NCBI GenBank assembly: GCA_035625025.1
Contig: DASPQJ010000020.1
Coordinates: forward strand, 1-56,599
DNA: 56,599 nucleotides
Source of the DNA: Bog-793 sp035625025
GTDB lineage: Bacteria > Actinomycetota > Acidimicrobiia > Acidimicrobiales > Bog-793
Direction of reading: 5' to 3'
The notes under the pieces are model-generated. The model worked only from the letters and a program-made list of their open reading frames with translations, had not been told where the DNA came from and ran no database searches. Both the position numbers and the translations under genes were made by a program. Each line of letters opens with the position of its first letter. Position 1 is the stretch's first letter. Positions 34,171 through 42,712 of this stretch are shown piece by piece.

Positions 34171-35546
34171 GAGGCCTCGGTCATCCGATCGCGGTTCCCC
34201 GGTCCTTGCTCGTCGAAGCCGGCGAGGAACGCCTCGACCTCCTCGCTTTCAAGCACCGGAGCCCGCTCGCCTGCGTCACTCTTGCCCATCTCGGGTCGCC
34301 GGGTCGTGTTGAGTGCCGGTTCGTCGCCGACGATCTCCAGTCCCAGGGCCGCGCCGAGCTGCATGAGGGCGACGATGAATGCCTGTGCTTCCTTGGTCGG
34401 CGCGAGATCCTCGGGGACGGGACGATCGATCTTCACGGTGTCGACCGGAAAGCGCCGGAGATTGGCGATGGAGGCGTAGCCCGGGTCGACGGCGGCGAGG
34501 CGGACGCCGAGGTCCCGCAGGGCCTGGAGCCGTCGGGGCAGCGTGACGTCGTCCGAGAGCAACGCCGCCTCGGCGATCTCAAGCATCAACAGCGCAGGCG
34601 GGAGCGCCGTCGCGCCGAGGATGGACCGGACGTCGTCGAGGAAGGTCGGCCGTTCCAGCTGTCGAGGCGAGACGGCGACCGAGATCGTGAAGCGATGATC
34701 GAGGTCGTGCCAGCGCGCGGCTTGTCGGCAAGCTGTCTCGAGAACCCACCGTCCCACAGGGACGATCAGGCCGCAGTTCTCCAGCTCGCTGAGGAACTGC
34801 GGCGGCTCGAGGACGCCCCGCGTCGGGTGACGCCAGCGGAGTAGCGCCTCCAGGCCGCAGGCACCGTCTGTCGCGGCCCGCGGCGAGGGTCGATAGACGA
34901 GGAAGAACTCCTCGGCCGCGAGGGCTCGACGCAGGCCGAGCTCGAGGTGGCGTCGCTCGCGGACGGCCATCTCCATCTCGGGCTCGAAGACCACGAACTG
35001 ACGCTTGCCGGCGGTTTTGGCGCGGTAGAGCGCAATGTCGGCGTCACGCAGGAGGTCCTCAGCTGCCGGGCGTTCCCCCGTCGCGATCCCGATGCTCGCC
35101 GAGGCTTCGACGAGGTCGTCGCTCTCGGGGATGGACATCGGCGCCCGCACGATCTCGAGGATGCGGTTGGCGAGGGGCTCGACCCCGTCGGCGAGCGAGT
35201 CCCCCTCAACGAGCACGATGAACTCGTCGCCGCCGAGACGCCCCACGGTGTCGCTCTCCCGCACCGACGCGGCGATGCGCTTGCTTACGTGGACGAGAAC
35301 ACCGTCGCCGGCCCGGTGCCCGAGCGTGTCGTTGATGTCCTTGAAGTCATCGAGATCGAGGAACAACGCCGCCAAGGGCGTTCGCTCGCGTCGCGAGCGA
35401 GCGAGCATGTGCTCGGCGCGATCCATGATGAGCGCCCGATTGGCGAGTCCCGTGAGCGGATCGTGAAGAGCGAGGTAGTGCAGGTCATCGGTGCGGCGAG
35501 GGCCGCGATACTCGCGGGCGCGCCACGAGCGTGGGTTGAACCACAT
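34167..35546 (-). CDS. GGDEF protein with a degenerate EAL domain
   Basis: A 459-residue soluble protein. The N-terminal GGDEF domain (about 25-190) looks active: RLGGDEF is intact and RESD upstream is an inhibitory I-site. The EAL domain (about 205-420) is eroded: EALLRWRHP is kept, but the first Gln (YQP) reads YRP, NLS reads AVS, the DDFG metal loop reads AVDPGYAS with a deletion, and the late catalytic E in EGVE reads VGDEP. So c-di-GMP synthesis is likely and hydrolysis is not; the EAL part may be a sensor. No transmembrane or sensory domain is seen. It converges with the EF-G-like gene (4-nt overlap). Confidence 0.88.
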   Translation of the reverse strand: MWFNPRSWRAREYRGPRRTDDLHYLALHDPLTGLANRALIMDRAEHMLARSRRERTPLAALFLDLDDFKDINDTLGHRAGDGVLVHVSKRIAASVRESDTVGRLGGDEFIVLVEGDSLADGVEPLANRILEIVRAPMSIPESDDLVEASASIGIATGERPAAEDLLRDADIALYRAKTAGKRQFVVFEPEMEMAVRERRHLELGLRRALAAEEFFLVYRPSPRAATDGACGLEALLRWRHPTRGVLEPPQFLSELENCGLIVPVGRWVLETACRQAARWHDLDHRFTISVAVSPRQLERPTFLDDVRSILGATALPPALLMLEIAEAALLSDDVTLPRRLQALRDLGVRLAAVDPGYASIANLRRFPVDTVKIDRPVPEDLAPTKEAQAFIVALMQLGAALGLEIVGDEPALNTTRRPEMGKSDAGERAPVLESEEVEAFLAGFDEQGPGNRDRMTEAS

Positions 35547-35580
35547 CGAGAACGTGATCCTAATCGCCGAACCGCGTCGG

Positions 35581-36732
35581 CTACGTGAACTTTTTTGGCC
35601 AGACGAGCGTCACTCCCCGGTAGATCTCTGTGAGGAAAGCCGTGTCGAACGCGGTGGAGATATCCACACCCGGGGCAACGAGGTGCAGGTGCACGTCCTG
35701 GGCGTACTCGGCCTTGATGAGCGAAAGATCGAGCCCGCCGATCGGTTCGGAAGCTGGCGTGCTGTGGATGACGAGGCTCGACTCGACCCGCCAACGGAAC
35801 CTCCCGACGGGCCGGGTGATGCCGAGCTGCGGTGGAACGAGGTTCTCGCAGTAGGCGACGGCCTGGTCCTGGTGCCTGTAGGCCCACCAGAACCCGGCGA
35901 TGTCGGCGCGGAGGAAGTCCGCCACCGCTGTCGGGTGAGCCCGGGCGAAGTTGGTGTTGACGACCAGTGCCGCGAACGACGCCGCGACGTCGTATCTTGT
36001 CGGGTCCCAGGCCGTGTACTTGTCACCGAGCACGTTCAGCTCGCGGATCTCGTTCGACTTGTAAACCGGCAGAGCCATGATGCGGCCCTGGTCGATGATC
36101 ACGGGGTTGTAACCGACCTGGACCTGGTTGAGCGAGGCGATGTCCACGCCGAGCTTGGCGAGCATCGCCGAGACCTCGTAAGGAAGAGCACCCTTGATGC
36201 CGACGGTCTTGCCATCGAGCTGTTTCAGGCTCGTGATCTTCACGTCGCCCGGCGTGATGAGCTCGGAGATAGCGGTGTGGCCGTAGGTGAGGATCCCCTC
36301 GAGGTTGGCTCCCTCCGCCCGCGCGGCGAGGACCTCGCTGTCGGAGCCGAGCGACGTGATCTGGACCCTTCCGGCGCTGACGAGGGCGACATTGTCCGTG
36401 CTGAACCCCGGTTGCAGGGCGACGTCGAGGCACATGTCCTTGAAAAAGCCACGACGCGCCGCGACGACGACGTCGGCGATCGAGGCCGCCGGCGCGTAGC
36501 TGTAGCTCGTGACGAAGATGATCCTCCCCGCGCGGCGGTTGGCCGCGCATTCCGCCTGAGAGATTCCTTGAAAGGTCACGCCGGTCGATGCCGAAACGGG
36601 CAACGGGCGGCTGGTTCTCGTTGGCGCGGCCGCCGCCCCGGCGGAAAGGCCCAGCGAACCCAGGAGGGCGAGGCAGCAGACGGCGAGCATGCCCCGTCCC
36701 TTGGGCCTGTGCGCCGTGAACCTGGGCACCAC
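35581..36732 (-). CDS. ABC importer substrate-binding protein, NMT1/THI5-like
   Basis: A secreted 383-residue binding protein. A basic N-terminus and hydrophobic core (about 14-36) ending AGAAAAP form a signal peptide with an A-x-A cleavage site; no lipobox is evident. The mature part shows the NMT1/SsuA-like fold, e.g. SYSYAPAASIADVVVAARRG and the YNPVIIDQGR block. GTG 36732 follows AAGGGATCG. It is the last gene of the ribE-ATPase-permease operon. The family binds HMP-like pyrimidines, riboflavin, sulfonates and others; linkage to ribE favours a flavin or precursor. Confidence 0.85.
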   Translation of the reverse strand: MVPRFTAHRPKGRGMLAVCCLALLGSLGLSAGAAAAPTRTSRPLPVSASTGVTFQGISQAECAANRRAGRIIFVTSYSYAPAASIADVVVAARRGFFKDMCLDVALQPGFSTDNVALVSAGRVQITSLGSDSEVLAARAEGANLEGILTYGHTAISELITPGDVKITSLKQLDGKTVGIKGALPYEVSAMLAKLGVDIASLNQVQVGYNPVIIDQGRIMALPVYKSNEIRELNVLGDKYTAWDPTRYDVAASFAALVVNTNFARAHPTAVADFLRADIAGFWWAYRHQDQAVAYCENLVPPQLGITRPVGRFRWRVESSLVIHSTPASEPIGGLDLSLIKAEYAQDVHLHLVAPGVDISTAFDTAFLTEIYRGVTLVWPKKFT

Positions 36733-36797
36733 CGATCCCTTCTCTCAGTGTCCCCACAGTCGCAGGGACCATGCGCTCACACAAGCCGGCGAAGGGA

Positions 36798-37652
36798 CTA
36801 GACCTCGCCGGGGTCGACTTCGGCCCAGCCGAGCAGCCGGTGGTGGAGGAGCGTCACGATCCCGACGAGCACGACGCCGAGGAAGACGAGGGCGAAGATC
36901 GCCGCCCACACGACGTTCGCTTCCTGGTACTGCTGGGCGTTGGCCATGATCCAACCGAGCCCGGCCGAGGAGTCGAAGAACTCGGCGACGACGGCGCCGA
37001 TGAGGGCGAGGCCGACGCACACTCGCGTCGCGGCGAGCAGGTACGGGAGGCTGTGCGGGACACGCAGGCGGAGGAAGATCTCCGGTTTGCTGGCGTTGAC
37101 CGACCGCAGGACTTCGAATGTGGCCGGATCGATGGCCCGGAAACCGACCGTCGCATTCGTGAACAGCGGGACGAAGGTGATGAGCGCGGCCATGACGATC
37201 TTCGGTTGCGGTCCGAATCCGAGCCAGACGACCAGCGGCGGGGCGAGGGCGAGGATAGGCGTCACCTGGAGCATGACGACGATCGGGGTCAGGGCGCGGT
37301 CCATCACCTTGGAGTGCACGACGACGATGGCGGCGAAGATGGCGACACCGAATGCGACGAGGAAACCCCAGAACGCCTCCTGCATCGTGATCCAGGCGTT
37401 TCTCGCGAAAAACCCTGGTGCCCGCCAGAGCTCCGCGAAGATGGCGGAGGGCGCGACTAGCTCGGTCGCGCTGATGTGAGTGACGCGCACACCGAACTCC
37501 CAGCCGCCGAAAAGGACGAGAAAAGCGACAATCCCGGGGGCCACGCTACGCGTCACTCGACGTGCCCAACGCACCGTCGGCGGACGGAATGGACCGACAT
37601 CGGTCGTCGCCTCGTCGCGGCCCACGGGCACCCCCTCATCGCGCTCGCTCAC
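36798..37652 (-). CDS. ABC importer permease (SsuC/ThiX/RibX-type)
   Basis: A 284-residue inner-membrane protein with about six helices of the BPD_transp_1 family. The EAA loop, which contacts the ATPase, is seen as FEVLRSVNASKPEIFLRLRV (near 180-200). A cytosolic N-terminal stretch of about 35 residues precedes the first helix. GTG 37652 overlaps the ATPase stop as GTGA. It forms the channel of the ribE-linked importer. Confidence 0.9.
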   Translation of the reverse strand: MSERDEGVPVGRDEATTDVGPFRPPTVRWARRVTRSVAPGIVAFLVLFGGWEFGVRVTHISATELVAPSAIFAELWRAPGFFARNAWITMQEAFWGFLVAFGVAIFAAIVVVHSKVMDRALTPIVVMLQVTPILALAPPLVVWLGFGPQPKIVMAALITFVPLFTNATVGFRAIDPATFEVLRSVNASKPEIFLRLRVPHSLPYLLAATRVCVGLALIGAVVAEFFDSSAGLGWIMANAQQYQEANVVWAAIFALVFLGVVLVGIVTLLHHRLLGWAEVDPGEV

Positions 37653-38500
37653 GGCCCCCGTCCTTCCCAGCTCGCGCGCAGTGACCTCCGGACGTGGTGG
37701 GCGTGGACCGTGAACTCCTCGGAATCCTCCATATCCTCGGTGCGTGGGCGGGCGAGGGTGATCTCCTCGACGGACGCCACCCGGCCGGGGCGGGCCGCCA
37801 TGGTGATCACTCGGTCCGAAAGGATGACGGCCTCCGAGATCGAGTGCGTGACGAAGACGACCGTCGTCGGCGTCACGCTCCAGACGTCGAGCAATTGGTA
37901 GCGCATCGCGTCGCGGGTCATCTCGTCGAGAGCGGCGAAGGGCTCGTCCATGAGGAGGATCGGAGCCCCGAGGGAGAACGCCCGGACGAGGCTCACTCGT
38001 TGCTGCATGCCTCCGGAGAGCTCCCGGGGGAAGGACTTGGCGAATGGGGCGAGCCCCACCTGTTCCAGCAGAGCCATTGGATCCCGGGTCCGATCCTCGG
38101 GCGTCTTCGTCCGGCAGTCGCGGCGAAAGCGCCGCCCCAGACGTCCGACATCCCGTAACAGCGTCACGTTGCCGATGACGGTTCGCCAGGGCAACAGGGC
38201 CGGGGTCTGGGGCACGAGGCCGAAGCATTTGGTGGCACGCGCCTCGTCGGGTGACGCGTCGTCAATCCGGACGCGGCCCGCGTCCGGCGTGATCAACCCG
38301 CCGATGATGCGGAGCAGCGTCGACTTGCCGCAGCCGCTCGGCCCGATGACACTGAGGAACTCCCCCGCTCCCACCGAGAGGCTCACGTCGCTCAGCGCGG
38401 CGATGGACCGGCCGTTGTGGAAGAAACGCTTGTGCACGTGGTCGACGGAGATACCCGCGCCGGCGGATACGGCGGGAGCGGCGGCGCGCATCGACGTCAC
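37649..38500 (-). CDS. ABC importer ATPase (SsuB/ThiZ-type)
   Basis: A 283-residue ATP-binding subunit with Walker A GPSGCGKST (near 52), Q-loop PQTPALLPW, signature LSGGMQQR (near 160) and Walker B LLMDEPFAALD. An insertion of about 20 residues before the signature (region of CRTKTPEDRTRDP) is unusual for the family. GTG 38500 overlaps the ribE stop as GTGA; a longer frame inside ribE is not needed. Confidence 0.93.
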   Translation of the reverse strand: MTSMRAAAPAVSAGAGISVDHVHKRFFHNGRSIAALSDVSLSVGAGEFLSVIGPSGCGKSTLLRIIGGLITPDAGRVRIDDASPDEARATKCFGLVPQTPALLPWRTVIGNVTLLRDVGRLGRRFRRDCRTKTPEDRTRDPMALLEQVGLAPFAKSFPRELSGGMQQRVSLVRAFSLGAPILLMDEPFAALDEMTRDAMRYQLLDVWSVTPTTVVFVTHSISEAVILSDRVITMAARPGRVASVEEITLARPRTEDMEDSEEFTVHAHHVRRSLRASWEGRGP

Positions 38501-39114
38501 TGCGGCGAAGTCCCCCGAGGTGTCCCGTCTTTGTGACACGAAGACTTGTCGAGGTAGGGCGCGAGCAATTTCTCGATGTGTTTGGCCGTCACGTCGACTT
38601 CGATATTCACCTCCTGGCCCAGCGACTTCCCGCCGAGGGTGGTGTGCTGCACCGTGTACGGGATCACGGCAACGGAGAAGCTCTCGGCGTCGAGGTCGAA
38701 GATCGTGAGGCTGACGCCGTCGACGGCGATGGAGCCCTTCTCGACGCAGTAGCGCATGAGGTCACGCGGGATCCGGACGCGAAGCTCGGGTGCTGGGGCC
38801 AAGACTTTCCCGATCGCGTCGACGTGCCCTTCGACCAGATGTCCGGAGAGCCGGTCATTGAGGCGGACGGCACGCTCAAGATTGACGGGATCGCCTATTT
38901 TGAGGCTCCCAAGGGTCGTTCGTCGCCGCGTCTCTGGAGAAAGGTCTGTCTCCAACCAGTCCGGTCCGCACTCGACGACGGTCAGGCACGCGCCGCTCAC
39001 CGCGACGGAGTCGCCGATCTTGAGGCCTTCGACGACGAGGGTGGCCCGCCAGCGATAACGCGCTGCGACCACTCGCTCCAGGCTTCCCAGCTCCTCGACG
39101 ATTCCGGAGAACAT
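38497..39114 (-). CDS. ribE: Riboflavin synthase alpha subunit
   Basis: Dismutates two lumazine molecules to riboflavin and the pyrimidine precursor. The 205 residues show the two tandem barrel repeats: MFSGIVEELGSLERV at the start and LSGHLVEGHVDAIGKV near 95. The CSHKDG-like tail (SSCHKDGTPRG) is extended. The usual neighbours (ribD, ribBA, ribH) are absent; instead its stop overlaps an ABC-importer ATPase gene by 4 nt. I could not match an FMN riboswitch upstream. Confidence 0.95.
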   Translation of the reverse strand: MFSGIVEELGSLERVVAARYRWRATLVVEGLKIGDSVAVSGACLTVVECGPDWLETDLSPETRRRTTLGSLKIGDPVNLERAVRLNDRLSGHLVEGHVDAIGKVLAPAPELRVRIPRDLMRYCVEKGSIAVDGVSLTIFDLDAESFSVAVIPYTVQHTTLGGKSLGQEVNIEVDVTAKHIEKLLAPYLDKSSCHKDGTPRGTSPQ

Positions 39115-39875
39115 GCGCCTCCCTGTGGCCTCGTCGCCTCGACATCGGTCGAAATCTCGAGCCGTTCACTCGTGACGAGCGACTTTCCACCCGTGCCGGG
39201 TGGGCCGTCGGGCAGTCGAAGATTAACCGGCACCGGTCGCTTGCCTGAGACGGGTGGTCACGCGTCGCTGCGAGGACGTAGCGGCGCGCGGCCAAAGATC
39301 CAGCCGCGAGACGGCGGCGATCTGGGGACGCATCGGAAATGGCTACGCGGCCGACGGGCGAACGCAGTGGCTCGCGCGCACAAGAATCACGACACTCGAG
39401 ACCACGAGCCACACGCGGACTTCCAAGAACCCGGGCCACGAGAGCACGAGAGCAGTGATGCACGAGCACTCCGAGCCAGGCCAGCCGGGCTGTCGGCGGA
39501 GCTTGGCTGCGGATGCTCGCGGCGGTCGTCACGATGAGGAAGGCAGCGAGGAGGACCGAGCAGGAAGTTTGGGGCGTTGTCGCTGGGCACATTCAGGCTT
39601 GGCATGAGCGAGGAGCCGAAGTGTCCAACGGCGTCGGCGAGTGACCAACTGCTTCCGGCGCGCCGGACCCGCGTCACAGCGAGAAGCACCGTTCTCCCGA
39701 AGACCCCCAACCATCTCTCGACGCGGGGCGTCATCTTTCCGCCCCTATAGGAACGCCCTAAGTTCCGTGACGACCTTTGCTAGCCCACCGCCAGCCGCGC
39801 ACGATCCCAGCGCTGCGGGGGCGCGTCAGGAGTCCGGGTCGATGCTGTTCGACACGTGCTTCGGCAAGGACGAGC
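39115..39875. other. 761-base region without a supported gene
   Basis: Upstream of ribE. On the minus strand two hydrophobic stretches occur in different frames: LLAAFLIVTTAAS (near 39545) and, one frame over, WPGFLEVRVWLVVSSVVIL (near 39410). This could be the remains of a small membrane-protein gene, or chance. GGAAC and GTTCC at 39750-39766 form a weak inverted repeat. The region should contain the ribE promoter. Confidence 0.4.
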
Positions 39876-41864
39876 TCAGTCCTCCCAAGAAGGGGGCCGA
39901 CCGGATCGCAGGTCGATGTCCCATGGCGTCGTCTCCGAAGCAGCGACTTCCTCCGCGGCGAGCTCGGGAGATCCGCCCTGCGGACGGAACTGCGTCCGGT
40001 AGAGCTCGGCGTAGAGGCCCCCTCGTTCGAAGAGCTCGTCGTGGGTCCCCCTCTCGACGATGCGACCCCCGTCGACGACAAGCACGAGATCGGCGTCGCG
40101 CACGGTTGAGAGGCGGTGGGCGATAACGAGTGATGTCCTCGCAGAGAGCGCGGTCTTGAGAGCCCGTTGCACCGCGGTTTCCGACTCCGAATCGAGGTGC
40201 GCCGTCGCCTCATCGAGAATGACGACGTCGGGTGCCTTGAGGAGCAGGCGTGCGATCGCCATGCGTTGCTTCTCGCCGCCCGAGAGCCGATAGCCGCGGT
40301 CCCCGACGAGTGTGTCGAGACCCTCCGGGAGGCTTTCGACAAGTGAGAGGATCTGCGCGCCGGCGAGCGCGGCTCGTAGTTCCTCGTCCGTTGCCTCGGG
40401 CTTCGCGTAGAGGAGATTGGCGCGGATCGTGTCGTGGAACATGTGCGCGTCCTGGGTCACCATCCCGATGCTCGCCCGCAGCGAGTCGAGAGTGACGTCG
40501 CGTATGTCGAGGCCGTTGACTCGCACGGTCCCGCCGCTCACGTCGTACAAGCGCGCGACGAGATGCGTGATGGTCGTCTTGCCGGAACCAGACGGCCCGA
40601 TCAGCGCGACGAGTTCACCCGGCTCGGCTCGAAACGTGACGTCGAACAGGACCTGAGAGGGCTCAACGTTCTCGAGCACGGCGACCGACTCGAGGGAGGC
40701 GAGGGAGACTTCGGTCGCGCTTGGGTAGCTGAAATCGACGTGATCGAATTCAATGGTTGCCGGGCCGTGCGGCAAGGCGAGGGCGTCCTGCCGTTCGGAG
40801 ATCATCGGCGCGAGATCGAGCACCTCGAAGACCCGGTCGAACGAGACGAGCGCGGTCATCACGTCAACGTTGATGTTCGAAAGCTGGGTGAGAGGTCCGT
40901 AAAGACGGTTCAGATACGCCGTCATCGCGACGAGGGTGCCGAGTTCGATCACCCCGTGGACGACCATCGACCCGCCCCAGCCGTAGACGAGTGCGGTCGC
41001 GAGCGAGGCAGTGACGGTGAGCGATATGAAGAAGATCCTGCCGTACATCGCCTGGAGCACGGCAATGTCGCGCACACGCCCGGCGCGCTGGGAAAACAGT
41101 TGCTCTTCCTCCCCGGGACGACCGAAGAGCTTGACGAGGAGCGCCCCGGCGACGTTGAAGCGCTCTGCCATGGTCGAGTTCATGTCGGCCGCAAGGACGT
41201 AGCCCTCGCGGGTGATGGCCCCGAGCCGGCGGCCCATGTAGCGCGCCGGAATCGCGAACGCCGGCAAAAGGGCCAGGGCAACGAGGGTGATCTGCCAGGA
41301 CAAGATCAACATCGTCGTGAGCACCATGACAACGCTGAGGACGTTGCCAACGACCGAGGACAAGATGTCTGTCGTCGCCTGCTGCGCGCCGAGCACGTCG
41401 TTGTTCAGCCGACTGACGAGGGCGCCGGTCTGAGTGCGAGTGAAGAACGCGAGCGACATTCGTTGAACGTGCGCGTAGACCCGCGTGCGAAGGTCGTAGA
41501 TCAGACCCTGGCCGACCAGGGACGAGCAGAACTGCTCGCCGAGAGAGAGCCCGGCGTCGAGGACCGCAAGTCCGCCGATTACCAGCGCGAGGACGACGAT
41601 CAATCGGATGTCCCTGTGCCCGATGCCGGTGTCAATGATCGCCCGGTAGATAAGTGGGACGGCCACTCCTATCGACGCGTCAACGACCGTCAGCAAGAAG
41701 AAGACCGTGAGCTTGGCTTTGTACGGCGCGAGACAGCGCAGGATCCGTCGCACGGTCCCCTTCGGGACCTTGCTTCCGACCACGGAGCGGTCCTTGATGA
41801 GGGAGTGCAGCGATCCGCCGAAGCCCCGTCCCCCGCCCAGACCCATTCCTGAGCCGCGCATCAT
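39876..41864 (-). CDS. ABC exporter, fused membrane and ATPase domains
   Basis: A 662-residue half-transporter of the multidrug/lipid (MsbA-like) class. Six helices span about 50-350; the nucleotide-binding domain follows with Walker A GPSGSGKTT (near 465), signature RLSGGEKQR (near 570) and Walker B VVILDEATAHLD. A glycine-rich N-terminus precedes the first helix. ATG 41864 overlaps the MarR stop as ATGA, so a MarR repressor probably controls it. The substrate is unknown; a drug or lipid is likely. Confidence 0.93.
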   Translation of the reverse strand: MMRGSGMGLGGGRGFGGSLHSLIKDRSVVGSKVPKGTVRRILRCLAPYKAKLTVFFLLTVVDASIGVAVPLIYRAIIDTGIGHRDIRLIVVLALVIGGLAVLDAGLSLGEQFCSSLVGQGLIYDLRTRVYAHVQRMSLAFFTRTQTGALVSRLNNDVLGAQQATTDILSSVVGNVLSVVMVLTTMLILSWQITLVALALLPAFAIPARYMGRRLGAITREGYVLAADMNSTMAERFNVAGALLVKLFGRPGEEEQLFSQRAGRVRDIAVLQAMYGRIFFISLTVTASLATALVYGWGGSMVVHGVIELGTLVAMTAYLNRLYGPLTQLSNINVDVMTALVSFDRVFEVLDLAPMISERQDALALPHGPATIEFDHVDFSYPSATEVSLASLESVAVLENVEPSQVLFDVTFRAEPGELVALIGPSGSGKTTITHLVARLYDVSGGTVRVNGLDIRDVTLDSLRASIGMVTQDAHMFHDTIRANLLYAKPEATDEELRAALAGAQILSLVESLPEGLDTLVGDRGYRLSGGEKQRMAIARLLLKAPDVVILDEATAHLDSESETAVQRALKTALSARTSLVIAHRLSTVRDADLVLVVDGGRIVERGTHDELFERGGLYAELYRTQFRPQGGSPELAAEEVAASETTPWDIDLRSGRPPSWED

Positions 41865-42319
41865 TGGCGTCGCCTTTCTCCCTCGTCCCCTGGGGCAAGA
41901 CAGTCGCGGGAAGCTGCCCACTCGCGTTCGGCGACTGCGTCAAGCGCGGTTAGCAGGCGGAGCAACTCCGCGCTCTGAGCTGGTGCGAGGTCACTGCACA
42001 TCGCGATAGCGGCCTCGCTTCGGGCCCGGCTGATCTCGTCCAACAGCTGCAACCCGGCGCCAGTCAAGCGCACGAGGACTGAGCGCCGATCGTCGAGATC
42101 GATCTCGCGGACGACGAGCCTCTTGGCTTCCAGCCTCGCGATGATGGTTGTCGCCGACCGGGGAACGATTTGGTTTTGCCGCGCGATCTCGGACATGCAA
42201 AGAGGCGAACCTGCTCGTCCGACCGTGCGAAGTGCCCGCGCGTCACCGTCGGTGAGTCCGAAAGGTGCCAGGCGTCTCGCCGAGTCCGCCCGTAGCCGCC
42301 GCGCGAGGCGCGCGACCAG
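41861..42319 (-). CDS. MarR-family regulator, start codon unclear
   Basis: Winged-helix repressor. From the ATG at 42196 only the recognition half is read (MSEIARQNQIVPRSATTII...). The same frame upstream clearly codes for the missing first helices (LARRLRADSARRLAPFGLT, then DGDARALRTVGRAGSPLC), so the gene begins earlier. No in-frame ATG, GTG or TTG exists there before a stop at 42430-42428. CTG at 42319 would give a normal 152-residue protein and is used here. A sequencing frameshift joining the ATG at 42435 is the alternative. It overlaps the exporter by 4 nt. Confidence 0.8.
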   Translation of the reverse strand: MVARLARRLRADSARRLAPFGLTDGDARALRTVGRAGSPLCMSEIARQNQIVPRSATTIIARLEAKRLVVREIDLDDRRSVLVRLTGAGLQLLDEISRARSEAAIAMCSDLAPAQSAELLRLLTALDAVAEREWAASRDCLAPGDEGERRRQ

Positions 42320-42421
42320 CTCGCCGATCTGCGCCGCAGCTGTCCCCGAACTCGTCTCGTGGCGATCTTTGCTTGTCGAGGATGCCGTTGTCGTCCCTAC
42401 GATTGGTCGGCAGAATAATGC

Positions 42422-42439
42422 TGAGTATCACTCATAATA
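42422..42439 (-). promoter_or_regulatory. MarR promoter -10 overlapping a palindromic operator
   Basis: On the minus strand TATTAT (42439-42434) is an excellent -10. The palindrome TGAGT-nnn-ACTCA (42422-42434) overlaps its end. This is where an autoregulating MarR repressor would bind. The -35 region is poor (TCGGTG-like at 42462-42457). Confidence 0.5.
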
Positions 42440-42615
42440 GAGCTTCCTCCGTGACGCACCGACAGGCGCCGACGAGTTCACGGGGCTTGGCCAGGATCAG
42501 CTCGGTAACGCCAGCGTGCTTTTGTCAGCTGGGACGTGGGCGAAATGGGTCAGGGCAACTTACTTGACAACGGCAGGTCGGGCTGTCGTCCGAGTGCCGT
42601 CCGCGAGAGGCCAGT

Positions 42616-42624
42616 TGTTACACT
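42616..42624 (+). promoter_or_regulatory. Extended -10 promoter for thiM-thiE
   Basis: TGTTACACT is a TGn-extended -10 hexamer (TACACT at 42619-42624). It predicts a transcript start near 42631, exactly where the TPP aptamer begins. A TTGACA at 42564-42569 is too far upstream to pair with it. Confidence 0.45.
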
Positions 42625-42630
42625 CGGTCT

Positions 42631-42709
42631 TTGGCGCAGGGTGCCCGTTGCAGCTGGGCTGAGAGATACCTGTTGAACCTGATCTCGTTCGTACGAGCGG
42701 AGGGACGTC
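42631..42709 (+). ncRNA. TPP (THI-box) riboswitch
   Basis: Conserved blocks are in order: AGGGTGCCC (42638-42646), GGGCTGAGA (near 42656), ACCTGTTGAACCTGATCT (near 42668) and AGGGA at the 3' side (42701-42705). P2 pairs GCCC with GGGC; P5 is the perfect CTCGT-tcgt-ACGAG hairpin. The 3' AGGGA is also the ribosome site, 7 bases before the thiM ATG, so ligand binding should block translation directly. Confidence 0.95.
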
Positions 42710-42712
42710 ACG

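Noticed and set aside
39115..39300. Possible FMN riboswitch upstream of ribE
   Set aside because: Fragments such as CCGACGG and AAAGTC occur on the minus strand, but the conserved blocks are not present in order and the pairing fails.
42243..42435. Alternative short minus-strand frames before the MarR gene (ATG 42431 region)
   Set aside because: The peptides show no MarR sequence; the ATG at 42435 lies within the -10 box and stops after 12 codons.
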